A DNA stretch of 42,399 nt from CAZOVK01 sp964583165 (lineage in GTDB: Bacteria > Bacillota > Clostridia > Lachnospirales > WRAX01). The notes beneath the pieces were generated by a model. That model made no database searches and was not told where the DNA came from. It saw nothing but the letters and a program-made list of their open reading frames with translations. The stretch spans positions 1 to 42,399 of the forward strand of contig CAZOVK010000011.1 in the NCBI GenBank assembly GCA_964583165.1, in the 5' to 3' direction. Positions 7,576-16,000 of the stretch are shown here, piece by piece. The translations under genes were made by a program, and so were the position numbers. Every line of letters begins with the position of its first letter. Within the stretch, counting starts at the first letter, position 1.

Positions 7576-8625
7576 TTGGGCTATCAATTGAAAAACAGTG
7601 AGGCAGATGCTCTGCTGGCGCGTTTGAGCGCGGAGTATGACATCTACGCCCCGAAGCGCTTCTTGAATCAAGGGCGCTACTCCGATACAGATTTGGTTCA
7701 GTATGACAAGATTAGCCGCTTCAGCGATATTGAGTATGCGGAGAAATCCAACTATTCGGCTAAAGAGGTGCTCGCGCCCATTACACAGGCTATTTTCTAC
7801 TTTACGGAGGAAGAGTACCGCGAGAGTGCCGCGCCTAAGAAAAAGATGCTGATTTTCCTGCGCCCTTGCGACATTCACGCGTTTTTGCGTCAAGATGCGA
7901 TTTATCTGGAGAACGGCGCAGAGGATTTCTTCTACAAGCGCGTGCGTGACAATGTGCGGTTCGTGATGATGGAGTGTCGCGAAGGTTTCGACAACTGTTT
8001 CTGTGTTTCTATGGGCACGAACGCGACGGAAAAATACAGCTTGGCTGTACGTTTCGGCGCTGACGGGTTAACTGTTGACGTTAAAGACAGTGAGTTTGAC
8101 ACATACTTCACTGATTGCGCTAAGGTTGATTTTACACCTGAATATGTTCAAGAAAACATCTTGAATGTTACTGTGCCCGAAGCAGTCAGCGCAGATGCTC
8201 TGAACGCCTTAAAGAAACACACGGTTTGGAATGAATACAACCAGCGTTGCATCAGTTGCGGCGGTTGTACGTCGGCATGTCCTACCTGCACATGTTTTAA
8301 CACGATTGACAAGATTTACACCGAAAATGCGCATGTGGGTGAACGCCGCCGCGTTGTGACGAGCTGTCAGTTTGCCTCGTTTGACACAATGGCAGGGCAG
8401 AAGCCACTCCGCAAGAACGCCGCCGAGCGTGCGCGTTACCGCGTCTTACATAAGGTTCTGCATTTCAGACAGCGTTTCGGCTTTGACATGTGCGTGGGTT
8501 GTGGGCGTTGTTCAACCAATTGCCCCAAGCTGATTTCCTTCCCTGCGACAATCGGCAAGATGGTTAAGGCACTGGAGGAAATCGCCGCAAATTCAACGGA
8601 CGGGAGGGGTAGAGATGATAAATAA
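7576..8625 (+). CDS. asrA: anaerobic sulfite reductase subunit A
   Basis: AsrA is the electron-transferring iron-sulfur subunit of the NADH-linked dissimilatory-type sulfite reductase (sulfite to sulfide) of Salmonella and clostridia. Two ferredoxin motifs are visible: CISCGGCTSACP near 225-236 and CVGCGRCSTNCP near 306-317, as in all AsrA proteins, plus the conserved FLRPCDIHAF segment near 94-103. I place the start at TTG 7576, giving an N-terminus MGYQL like other AsrA proteins, preceded by GGAGGAGGG at ideal spacing. The in-frame ATG at 7558 lies before that site and would put the ribosome binding site inside the gene. The end overlaps asrB by 11 nt. First gene of a three-gene operon. Confidence 0.95.
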   Translation: MGYQLKNSEADALLARLSAEYDIYAPKRFLNQGRYSDTDLVQYDKISRFSDIEYAEKSNYSAKEVLAPITQAIFYFTEEEYRESAAPKKKMLIFLRPCDIHAFLRQDAIYLENGAEDFFYKRVRDNVRFVMMECREGFDNCFCVSMGTNATEKYSLAVRFGADGLTVDVKDSEFDTYFTDCAKVDFTPEYVQENILNVTVPEAVSADALNALKKHTVWNEYNQRCISCGGCTSACPTCTCFNTIDKIYTENAHVGERRRVVTSCQFASFDTMAGQKPLRKNAAERARYRVLHKVLHFRQRFGFDMCVGCGRCSTNCPKLISFPATIGKMVKALEEIAANSTDGRGRDDK

Positions 8626-9406
8626 TGTCAGACCGTATCCCCGTAAGATACTGGCAGTGAGGGCAGAGAACCATTTGGAGTTTACTGTGCGCGTTGAGTA
8701 TGACTCGATACCGAATCACGGTCAATTCTTTCAGTTATCAATACCGAAAATCGGCGAAGCCCCCATATCCGTCAGTGCGTTTGGTGACGGATGGTTGGAG
8801 TTCACAATTCGCGACGTGGGCAAGGTCACGGGCAAGCTGTTTGGGCTAAATGTCGGCGACGAGTTATTTTTGCGCGGGCCTTATGGAAACGGTTGGCCGA
8901 TGGAGAGCTTCAAGGGCAAACATGTTGTTGTCATTGCGGGTGGAACGGGCGTTGCGCCTGTCAAGAGTCTGCTCAACCACTTCATGGCGAACCCCTATGA
9001 AACAAAAAGTGTAAACCTTGTCTGCGGCTTTAGAAATCCCGAGAGCGTTTTATTTGAAGAAACGCTGAACGAGTGGAACGCCGCATTTAACTGTGTCTAC
9101 ACTCTAGACAATGGCGAAAAGCATGGTTTCGCAAGCGGTATGGTTACAAAACATATACCCAATATCCCGTTTGAGTCATTCGAGGGCGATTACGCCGTTA
9201 TAGTCGTTGGCCCGCCGATAATGATGCACTTTTCGGCGCTCGAATGCATTAAAAACGGCGTACCGGAGGACAAAATCTGGGTGTCGTTTGAGCGCAAAAT
9301 GAGTTGCGCCGTGGGCAAATGCGGCCATTGCCGTATTGACGAAACGTATGTTTGCCTTAACGGGCCTGTGTTTAACTATACTGTCGCCAAGAATTTGCTG
9401 GATTAG
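8615..9406 (+). CDS. asrB: anaerobic sulfite reductase subunit B (FAD/NADH-binding)
   Basis: 263 residues of the ferredoxin-NADP reductase superfamily, the flavin subunit that takes electrons from NADH and passes them to the Fe-S subunits. Visible parts are an N-terminal FAD-binding beta-barrel (about 1-100), the nucleotide-binding IAGGTGVAPVKSLL near 108-121 and a C-terminal cysteine cluster CAVGKCGHC followed by a fourth Cys, which binds a 2Fe-2S cluster. Length and motif order match AsrB and the related dihydroorotate dehydrogenase PyrK subunit. Between asrA and asrC the identity is unambiguous. A GGGAGGGG site precedes the ATG inside the end of asrA. Confidence 0.95.
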   Translation: MINNVRPYPRKILAVRAENHLEFTVRVEYDSIPNHGQFFQLSIPKIGEAPISVSAFGDGWLEFTIRDVGKVTGKLFGLNVGDELFLRGPYGNGWPMESFKGKHVVVIAGGTGVAPVKSLLNHFMANPYETKSVNLVCGFRNPESVLFEETLNEWNAAFNCVYTLDNGEKHGFASGMVTKHIPNIPFESFEGDYAVIVVGPPIMMHFSALECIKNGVPEDKIWVSFERKMSCAVGKCGHCRIDETYVCLNGPVFNYTVAKNLLD

Positions 9407-9418
9407 GGGGGTGTGAAG

Positions 9419-10462
9419 ATGAATCAAGATATAAACGTTGATGCTCTAAGAAAAAACTGTTGGCGGCAATCGAAAGTGGCGGGTCAGTTCATGTTACAAA
9501 TGCGCGTGCCCGGCTCGCTCATTGACGCGAAACACCTGTCTATGGTTCAGCATATCGCACAAACATGGGGCGACGGCACATTTCATGTGGGTATGCGCCA
9601 CACACTGAACGTTCAAGGGGTACCATACGACAACATACCCGCCGTCAATGCGTACATAGAGGATTATATAAGGGACACAGAATGCGAAATGTGTGGCGTT
9701 GAGATGGAAACGGATGCGGGTTACCCAACCATTGGCGCACGTAACATCATGGCGTGTATTGGTAATCGCCACTGCCTATACGCCAATTATAACACACAGG
9801 AGCTAGCGCGGAAGCTTGAACCGCTCATCTTCCCGGGGCATTATCACATCAAAACCGCGCTTGCTGGTTGCCCGAATGATTGTGGCAAGGCTCATTTCAA
9901 TGACATCGGCATTGTCGGTATTGCCCAAATGGAGTATCATTATGAGCGTTGTATCGGTTGTGGAAAGTGCGTTGAGAATTGCAAGAAACACGCAACGGGT
10001 GTTTTGACAGCTACCGAAGACAAGAAAGTTGAAAAGGACGAATGCTGTTGCGTTGGATGCGCCGAGTGCGCGGTGCAATGCCCAACGGCGGCGTGGACAC
10101 GCAAGCCCACGAAGTTCTATCGCATACTCATTGGCGGGCGAGCCGGCAAACAATACCCGCGCATGGGCAAGACGTTTATCAACTGGGCGACAGAGGACGT
10201 CATTCTGGGTATTTTCAGAAATTGGCCTAAGTTTTCGGCATGGGTTCTCGACAATCAGCCTGTTTACCTCCACGGCGGGCATCTGATTGACCGCGCCGGA
10301 TACGAGAGATTCAAAGAAGTCATCCTAGACGGTGTAACGCTTAACCCCGAAGCTATGGTAGCAACGCGCATACTCTGGTCAGAAACCGAGTACCGCGGGC
10401 AGATAAACGTAAAACCACCGAGCGAACATCAACCAGCCGGACCAAAAAACCCCACAGCATAA
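9419..10462 (+). CDS. asrC: anaerobic sulfite reductase subunit C (siroheme subunit)
   Basis: 347 residues. The siroheme/4Fe-4S binding signature of sulfite and nitrite reductases is intact: CIGNRHC with Cys113 and Cys119, then GCPNDCGKA with Cys151 and Cys155. A ferredoxin-like insert with two CxxCxxC motifs follows at about 178-221, as is usual for AsrC and DsrA. This is the catalytic six-electron sulfite reductase. I chose ATG 9419, seven bases after an AGGGGGG site; GTG 9413 in the same frame is closer to that site. The last codons and stop lie inside the terminator hairpin. Confidence 0.95.
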   Translation: MNQDINVDALRKNCWRQSKVAGQFMLQMRVPGSLIDAKHLSMVQHIAQTWGDGTFHVGMRHTLNVQGVPYDNIPAVNAYIEDYIRDTECEMCGVEMETDAGYPTIGARNIMACIGNRHCLYANYNTQELARKLEPLIFPGHYHIKTALAGCPNDCGKAHFNDIGIVGIAQMEYHYERCIGCGKCVENCKKHATGVLTATEDKKVEKDECCCVGCAECAVQCPTAAWTRKPTKFYRILIGGRAGKQYPRMGKTFINWATEDVILGIFRNWPKFSAWVLDNQPVYLHGGHLIDRAGYERFKEVILDGVTLNPEAMVATRILWSETEYRGQINVKPPSEHQPAGPKNPTA

Positions 10463-10476
10463 GCTGTGGGGTTTTT
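10444..10476. terminator. bidirectional intrinsic terminator overlapping the asrC stop
   Basis: An A-run, the 9-bp perfect stem CCCCACAGC/GCTGTGGGG with a 4-base loop, and a T-run. The asrC TAA begins in the loop. It also ends the opposing str operon, whose tuf stop is 12 bp away. Confidence 0.93.
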
Positions 10477-10488
10477 CACAATTAACTA

Positions 10489-11682
10489 TTATTCCATAAC
10501 CTTAACTACGTTGCCGGCGCCAACTGTTCTGCCGCCCTCGCGGATAGCGAACGTAACACCTTGCTCCATAGCGATAGGAGTGATAAGCTCGATTGTCAAT
10601 TCTACGTTGTCACCGGGGCGGCACATCTCGACATCAGCCGGAAGTGTGATAACGCCTGTAACGTCCGTTGTACGGAAGTAAAACTGGGGTCTGTAGTTGT
10701 TGAAGAACGGTGTAGCGCGGCCGCCCTCTTCCTTCGACAGAACGTAAACTTGAGCCGTGAATTTCGTGTGCGGTGTGATTGTGCCGGGTTTAGCAAGAAC
10801 CTGACCGCGCTCGATGTCTGTACGTTGAACGCCACGAAGCAGAACGCCGATGTTGTCGCCCGCTTGACCTTGGTCAAGGAGCTTACGGAACATTTCAATA
10901 CCCGTAACAACGACTTTACGCTTGTCAGGACGCAAACCAACGATTTCTACTTCTTCCTGAACCTTCAAAAGACCACGTTCTACCTTACCTGTAGCGACTG
11001 TGCCGCGACCTGTAATTGTGAAAACGTCCTCGATAGGCATAAGGAACGGTTTGTCAACTTCGCGCTGAGGTGTTGGAATCCACGCGTCAACAGCTTCGAA
11101 GAGTTCAAGAATCTTGTCGCCCCACGGGCAAGCGGGGTCATTGAGGGCTTCTGTAGCGGAGCCGCGGATAATCGGAGTTTCGTCGCCATCGAAGTGGTTC
11201 TTAGAAAGCTGCTCGCGGATTTCCATTTCAACGAGGTCAAGAAGCTCTTCGTCATCAACCGCGTCACACTTGTTCATGAAAACAACCATCTTCGGCACGC
11301 CAACTTGGTGAGCCAAAAGGATATGTTCGCTTGTTTGAGCCATAACGCCGTCAGTAGCCGCAACAACGAGGATAGCGCCGTCCATCTGGGCAGCACCCGT
11401 AATCATGTTTTTAACATAGTCCGCGTGACCCGGGCAGTCAACGTGAGCGTAGTGGCGGTTCGGTGTTTCATACTCAACGTGAGTTGTGCTGATTGTGATA
11501 CCGCGTTTTCTTTCTTCCGGAGCTTTGTCAATTTTGTCGAAAGGAACATACTCGCCAAGACCATACCTCTGGTGAAGAGTCTTTGTGATAGCGGCTGTAA
11601 GTGTTGTTTTGCCGTGGTCAACGTGACCAATCGTACCGATATTTACGTGCGGCTTGGTACGCTCGAACTTTTGTTTAGCCAA
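10489..11682 (-). CDS. tuf: elongation factor Tu
   Basis: 397 residues, full length. The GTPase delivers aminoacyl-tRNA to the ribosome. G motifs are visible: GHVDHGKTT at 19-27, the DCPGH switch II element near 82-86, and NKCD. Domains 2 and 3 follow, with the GRGTVATGKVERG and GGRTVGAGNVV signatures. The start codon is TTG, behind AAGGAGGAG, giving MAKQKFERTKPHVN, the expected N-terminus; a TTG start is unusual for one of the most highly expressed genes. It has its own promoter in the gap after fusA, besides read-through from rpsL. A small inverted repeat (TATGAAG/CTTCATA, about 11698-11718) sits just before the ribosome binding site. Confidence 0.98.
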   Translation of the reverse strand: MAKQKFERTKPHVNIGTIGHVDHGKTTLTAAITKTLHQRYGLGEYVPFDKIDKAPEERKRGITISTTHVEYETPNRHYAHVDCPGHADYVKNMITGAAQMDGAILVVAATDGVMAQTSEHILLAHQVGVPKMVVFMNKCDAVDDEELLDLVEMEIREQLSKNHFDGDETPIIRGSATEALNDPACPWGDKILELFEAVDAWIPTPQREVDKPFLMPIEDVFTITGRGTVATGKVERGLLKVQEEVEIVGLRPDKRKVVVTGIEMFRKLLDQGQAGDNIGVLLRGVQRTDIERGQVLAKPGTITPHTKFTAQVYVLSKEEGGRATPFFNNYRPQFYFRTTDVTGVITLPADVEMCRPGDNVELTIELITPIAMEQGVTFAIREGGRTVGAGNVVKVME

Positions 11683-11727
11683 ACCAATTCTCCTCCTTAT
11701 GAAGTTAAAACCTTCATATTTTATTGT

Positions 11728-11756
11728 ATTATAATCAATGTTAGAAAATTTTGCAA
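11728..11756 (-). promoter_or_regulatory. internal sigma-A promoter of tuf
   Basis: On the minus strand TTGCAA and TATAAT are 17 bp apart in the 87-bp fusA-tuf gap. This allows extra tuf transcription. Confidence 0.7.
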
Positions 11757-11769
11757 GAAAAACTTTAGA

Positions 11770-13860
11770 CTATTCTACGGCGCGACCCGCAACGACTTTA
11801 TCCTGAACATATTTCGGAACAGGTTCGTAGTGATGCATTTCCATAGCGTAGACACCGCGCCCTTGCGTCTTAGAACGCAAGTCTGTAGCGTAGCCGAACA
11901 TTTCGGCTAGGGGAATGTGCGCGCGTACTACTTGGGTATTGCCGCGTTGCTCTGTGCCCTCAATGCGTCCGCGTCTGCGGTCAACGTCGCCCATTACGTC
12001 GCCAAGGTATTCCTCGGGTACAGTAATGTCAACCTTCATGATAGGTTCAAGCAATACCGCGTCGCCCTTTCTCATAGCTTCTTTGAAAGCCATAGAACCG
12101 GCTATTTTGAACGCCATTTCTGACGAGTCAACTTCATGATACGAACCATCATAGAGAACCGCGCGAACGCCCAAAACGGGGAAGCCCGCAATCGAACCGG
12201 CGTTCATGGCTTCGCGAATACCTTGGTCAATCGGCGCGATATATTCCTTGGGAACAACTCCGCCCACGATATTGTTGACGAACTCGTAGCTGTTTTCGCT
12301 GTCGTTCGCGTCCATAGGTTCGAAACGTACACGACAGTGACCATATTGACCGCGGCCACCGCTCTGACGAACGTATTTGCCCTCGACTTCGACGGTTTTT
12401 CTGAATGTTTCGCGATAACTAACCTGTGGACGACCGACATTAGCTTCAACACGGAACTCACGCAGAAGTCTGTCAACGATAATCTCTAAGTGTAATTCAC
12501 CCATACCGGCGATAATCGTCTGACCTGTGTCTTGGTTCGTGTAGGTTCTAAATGTCGGGTCTTCTTCAGCTAGTTTAGCGAGGGCTATACCCATCTTTTC
12601 ACGACCGGCCTTTGTTTTCGGCTCAATCGCGACGTTAATAACGGGTTCGGGGAAGTTCATAGACTCGAGAATAACCTCGTCATCCTCAAAGCAGAGCGTG
12701 TCGCCCGTTGTCGTAAACTTCAACGAACCGGCGGCGGCTATATCGCCCGCGAAAACCCTGTCGCATTCCTCACGCTTGTTAGCGTGCATTTGGTAAATAC
12801 GGCCGATTTTTTCGCGCTTGCCCTTGACGGAGTTATAAACCGTGCTACCCGCGTCTAACGTGCCTGAATAAACACGGAAGAACGTCAGCTTGCCCAAGAA
12901 CGGGTCTGTCATAATCTTAAAGGCCAAAGCCGCGAACGGCTCGTCGTCGTCAGCCGCGCGTTCGACTTCCTCATCCGAATCGGGTAGAGTACCCTTAATG
13001 GCGGGGATGTCAACGGGGGAGGGCAGGTATTCGATAACACCGTCCAGAAGTAACTGAACACCCTTATTCTTATAAGCAGAGCCACAAAATACGGGGATTA
13101 TCTGTGTTTCGATACATGCTTTACGAAGTGCGACTTTAAGCTCTTCAATGGAGATTTCTTCGCCCATCAAATAGCGTTCTGTCAATTCTTCGTCTGTTGT
13201 GGCGATAGCTTCTATCATTTCAAGATGAAGCTTATCGGCCAAGTCTTGCAACTCCTCGGGAATCGGCACTTCAACTATATCCGTACCCGATTCTCCCTCA
13301 AAGTGGAACGCTTTCATCTTCATAAGGTCAATAATCCCTTTGAAGGTGTCTTCCGCGCCAATCGGGAGTTGAAGCGGTACAGCGTTATGACCCAGACGCG
13401 AGCGAATCATCTCAACAACGCGCATGTAATCAGCGCCCATAATGTCCATCTTGTTGACGAACGCAAGACGCGGTACGCCGTACTTGTCAGCCTGACGCCA
13501 GACTGTTTCTGACTGCGGCTCAACGCCGCCTTTTGCACAGAACACGCCGACAGCGCCGTCAAGAACTCGTAACGAACGCTCAACTTCTACCGTGAAGTCA
13601 ACGTGGCCCGGTGTATCGATAATATTTATGCGGTTTTCAAGCCATTGTGTGGTTGTCGCCGCGCTAGTAATCGTGATGCCTCTTTCCTGTTCCTGTTCCA
13701 TCCAGTCCATCTGGGCGGTACCTTCATGTGTTTCTCCGATTTTATAGGTACGCCCTGTGTAAAACAGTATGCGTTCGGTAAGAGTAGTTTTACCCGCGTC
13801 GATGTGAGCCATGATGCCGATATTGCGGGTTCTATCGAGCGGGAAAGCTCTACTGGGCAC
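11770..13860 (-). CDS. fusA: elongation factor G
   Basis: 696 residues, the normal EF-G length. It is the translocase GTPase of the ribosome. The P-loop AHIDAGKTT (18-26), switch II DTPGHVDF and NKMD are all intact, followed by the domain II-V sequence ending in a Lys-rich tail (KYVQDKVVAGRAVE). The start is GTG behind GGAGGAG, 12 nt after rpsG. No EF-G paralogue is visible, and the sequence shows no sign of being the ribosome-recycling-only variant. Third gene of the str operon. Confidence 0.98.
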   Translation of the reverse strand: MPSRAFPLDRTRNIGIMAHIDAGKTTLTERILFYTGRTYKIGETHEGTAQMDWMEQEQERGITITSAATTTQWLENRINIIDTPGHVDFTVEVERSLRVLDGAVGVFCAKGGVEPQSETVWRQADKYGVPRLAFVNKMDIMGADYMRVVEMIRSRLGHNAVPLQLPIGAEDTFKGIIDLMKMKAFHFEGESGTDIVEVPIPEELQDLADKLHLEMIEAIATTDEELTERYLMGEEISIEELKVALRKACIETQIIPVFCGSAYKNKGVQLLLDGVIEYLPSPVDIPAIKGTLPDSDEEVERAADDDEPFAALAFKIMTDPFLGKLTFFRVYSGTLDAGSTVYNSVKGKREKIGRIYQMHANKREECDRVFAGDIAAAGSLKFTTTGDTLCFEDDEVILESMNFPEPVINVAIEPKTKAGREKMGIALAKLAEEDPTFRTYTNQDTGQTIIAGMGELHLEIIVDRLLREFRVEANVGRPQVSYRETFRKTVEVEGKYVRQSGGRGQYGHCRVRFEPMDANDSENSYEFVNNIVGGVVPKEYIAPIDQGIREAMNAGSIAGFPVLGVRAVLYDGSYHEVDSSEMAFKIAGSMAFKEAMRKGDAVLLEPIMKVDITVPEEYLGDVMGDVDRRRGRIEGTEQRGNTQVVRAHIPLAEMFGYATDLRSKTQGRGVYAMEMHHYEPVPKYVQDKVVAGRAVE

Positions 13861-13872
13861 TGATACTCCTCC

Positions 13873-14343
13873 TTACCACTTGTAATGGGAGAAGGCTCTG
13901 TTCGCTTCTGCCATTTTGTGGACTTCCTCTTTACGACGCACGGCGCCACCGGCATTAGCCATAGCGTCCATGATTTCGTTTGCGAGGCGCTCTTCCATTG
14001 TGCGCTCGCTGCGTTTGCGCGAGAACTGGATGAGCCAGCGCAAACCTAGTGTCTGTCTTCTGTCGGGACGTATCTCCATCGGAACCTGATACGTTGCACC
14101 ACCGACACGGCGAGCCTTGACTTCAAGCACGGGCATGATGTTATTCAGACCTGCTTCAAGGGCTTCCATCGGGGGTGTTCCCTTCTTTTCTTGTACGCGC
14201 TCTAATGCGCCGTACACGATGCCCTGCGCCGTACCCTTTTTACCATCTAGCATGATGACGTTTATGAGCTTCGTCACAAGCTTTGAATGGTACAACGGGT
14301 CGGGCAGTACATCCCTTTTAGGTACATGACCTTTACGTGGCAC
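13873..14343 (-). CDS. rpsG: 30S ribosomal protein S7
   Basis: 156 residues, the usual bacterial S7 length, organising the 3' major domain of 16S rRNA near the exit site. The conserved ends are present: PRKGHVPKRDVLPDP at the start and HKMAEANRAFSHYKW at the end. The start codon is GTG, with AGGAGGG about 8 nt upstream. Spacing to rpsL is 127 nt and to fusA 12 nt. Confidence 0.98.
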   Translation of the reverse strand: MPRKGHVPKRDVLPDPLYHSKLVTKLINVIMLDGKKGTAQGIVYGALERVQEKKGTPPMEALEAGLNNIMPVLEVKARRVGGATYQVPMEIRPDRRQTLGLRWLIQFSRKRSERTMEERLANEIMDAMANAGGAVRRKEEVHKMAEANRAFSHYKW

Positions 14344-14470
14344 GATTCTTCCCTCCTAAGGTGACTGTATACACAGTCTGGGTACTCATACGTGTTATCG
14401 TATGATTCATGCCTTGTTTATGGATAATCAATTTTCTAAATTATCTGTACAAGGCACTGCTCAAAAGTTA

Positions 14471-14887
14471 TTACTTTTTCTTGGGGCGCTTTGCGCCGTA
14501 CTTGGAACGGCTCTGCATACGTTTTGCAACGCCTGCCGTATCCAATGTACCTCTGAGCACGTGGTACCGTACACCCGGAAGGTCACGAACCCTGCCGCCG
14601 CGAATCAATACAACACTGTGTTCCTGAAGATTGTGACCTTCGCCCGGGATGTACGCGGGGACTTCTGTACCGTTGGACAGACGTACCTTTGTCATCTTAC
14701 GCAAAGCGGAGTTCGGCTTTTTCGGTGTAATGGTTTTAACCACCGTACACACGCCGCGCTTCTGTGGCGAAGCCTGAGCGATAGAACGCTTCTTCAGAGA
14801 GTTGAAACCGGATAAAAGCGCGGGTGTTGTGCTTTTCTTTGTCTTAACACCGCGACCTTTTCTGACCAGTTGATTTACTGTCGGCAT
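14471..14887 (-). CDS. rpsL: 30S ribosomal protein S12
   Basis: 138 residues. S12 sits in the decoding centre. The start is ATG 14887, giving MPTVNQLVRKGR, the universal N-terminus, after AAAGGAGG; the open frame continues 19 codons upstream but that part is leader. The TPKKPNSALRK loop is normal. In the second streptomycin-related loop the sequence is GGRVRDLPGVRYH, with Arg101 where most bacteria have Lys (Lys87/88 in E. coli and mycobacterial numbering). First gene of the str operon, with its own strong promoter, so it is not transcribed from rpoBC. Confidence 0.98.
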   Translation of the reverse strand: MPTVNQLVRKGRGVKTKKSTTPALLSGFNSLKKRSIAQASPQKRGVCTVVKTITPKKPNSALRKMTKVRLSNGTEVPAYIPGEGHNLQEHSVVLIRGGRVRDLPGVRYHVLRGTLDTAGVAKRMQSRSKYGAKRPKKK

Positions 14888-14956
14888 GTTGACCTCCTTT
14901 ATTGTTTTTTGGCTTGTCGGCAAGGTAAAAAACATGCCCAACAAGCATACTCACCC

Positions 14957-14985
14957 ATATTATCAGTTATGACTTCACTTGTCAA
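14957..14985 (-). promoter_or_regulatory. strong sigma-A promoter of the str operon
   Basis: On the minus strand a perfect TTGACA and TAATAT are separated by 17 bp, about 70 bp upstream of rpsL. This shows that the operon starts here. Confidence 0.85.
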
Positions 14986-15008
14986 GGATTATTTTGCACG
15001 AAAATGTA

Positions 15009-15040
15009 AAAACGCGCTCCGAAAATGCCGAAGCGCGTTT
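15009..15040 (-). terminator. intrinsic terminator after arginase
   Basis: AAACGCGCT and AGCGCGTTT form a 9-bp stem 4 bp beyond the arginase stop, followed on the minus strand by a short T-run. It separates the arginine genes from the rpsL promoter. Confidence 0.7.
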
Positions 15041-15044
15041 CTTC

Positions 15045-15971
15045 CTATATAATAGTCTTTCCGAGCAGTGACGCTATCAGTTCAACCGCAATCTTACCCG
15101 TCTTGTTATACTCGTCTAAAATGGGGTTCAGCTCCACAATCTCGACACAGCGCACCAGACCGCTCTCAGCGAGTAACTCACACGCCAGATGCGCTTCACG
15201 ATAGGTTATACCGCCGTTCACAGGTGTACCAACGCCCGGCGCATATGTGGGGTCAATACAATCCAAATCCCAACTAATCTGAATGCCCGCCGTGTCAAAA
15301 CCCGCAATCGTTATGGCGCGCTTGACGACTTCATACATGCCGAGGCGGTCAATGTCTGTCATTGAAAAGACCGTAACGCCGCTTTTTTTGAGCCGCTTCT
15401 TCTCCTCCGTATCGAGTTCACGCGCCCCAATCTGTACGACGTTTCTAGGGTTCACAAACGCCGTGCCGTCTTCCTTAAACGGCAACATTTCGTGTGGGCC
15501 AAACCCCGTTACAGCCGACAGCGACATGCCGTGCATATTGCCGCTTGGGCTGGTCATAGCGTCATTGAAATCACCATGTGCGTCCATCCAAATCAGCCCA
15601 ATACGCCCATAGTGTTTCTGCATAGCCATAACCGAACCCGCCGAAATAGCATGGTCACCGCCCAAAATCAGCGGAAAGTGCCGCGCTTCGAGAATTGACA
15701 GCACCTTGTTATAAAGTCGTTCGTTGATATTGTTCACAAGCGGCATATGGCGCAAAATACCCGTCTTCTCCGCTTCATCGTCGACCGCTTCTTTCAAACT
15801 CTGTGATACCCTAACATCGCCAATATCGCGGCAATTCAGCCCCAAGTCTAAAAGGGCTTCAACCAAACCCGCGTTTCTCATGGCGTTTGGCCCCATGTCC
15901 ACGCCGCGTAAAGCCGCGCCCCTATCCAGCGGGGCGCCGATTACGTCAACACGTGTATAATTGGAAAGCAT
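15045..15971 (-). CDS. rocF: arginase
   Basis: 308 residues, standard arginase length. The enzyme hydrolyses L-arginine to ornithine and urea with a two-Mn2+ centre. The metal ligands are all visible: GGDH with His107, DAHGD with Asp130, His132 and Asp134, and SWDLDCIDP with Asp235 and Asp237. The substrate-loop segment SPSGNMHGM (141-149) favours arginase over agmatinase. It follows ornithine aminotransferase after 29 nt, so the two form a path from arginine to glutamate semialdehyde. No urease is visible in the window. Confidence 0.95.
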   Translation of the reverse strand: MLSNYTRVDVIGAPLDRGAALRGVDMGPNAMRNAGLVEALLDLGLNCRDIGDVRVSQSLKEAVDDEAEKTGILRHMPLVNNINERLYNKVLSILEARHFPLILGGDHAISAGSVMAMQKHYGRIGLIWMDAHGDFNDAMTSPSGNMHGMSLSAVTGFGPHEMLPFKEDGTAFVNPRNVVQIGARELDTEEKKRLKKSGVTVFSMTDIDRLGMYEVVKRAITIAGFDTAGIQISWDLDCIDPTYAPGVGTPVNGGITYREAHLACELLAESGLVRCVEIVELNPILDEYNKTGKIAVELIASLLGKTII

Positions 15972-16000
15972 TTTATCCTCAACCTATCTCAAATTTTAAC

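Noticed and set aside
10561..11910. 449-codon open frame on the plus strand opposite tuf
   Set aside because: It is antisense to the intact tuf gene and the start of its leader, has Cys/Asn-rich composition unlike a folded protein, and lacks a ribosome binding site. It is a by-product of tuf codon bias.
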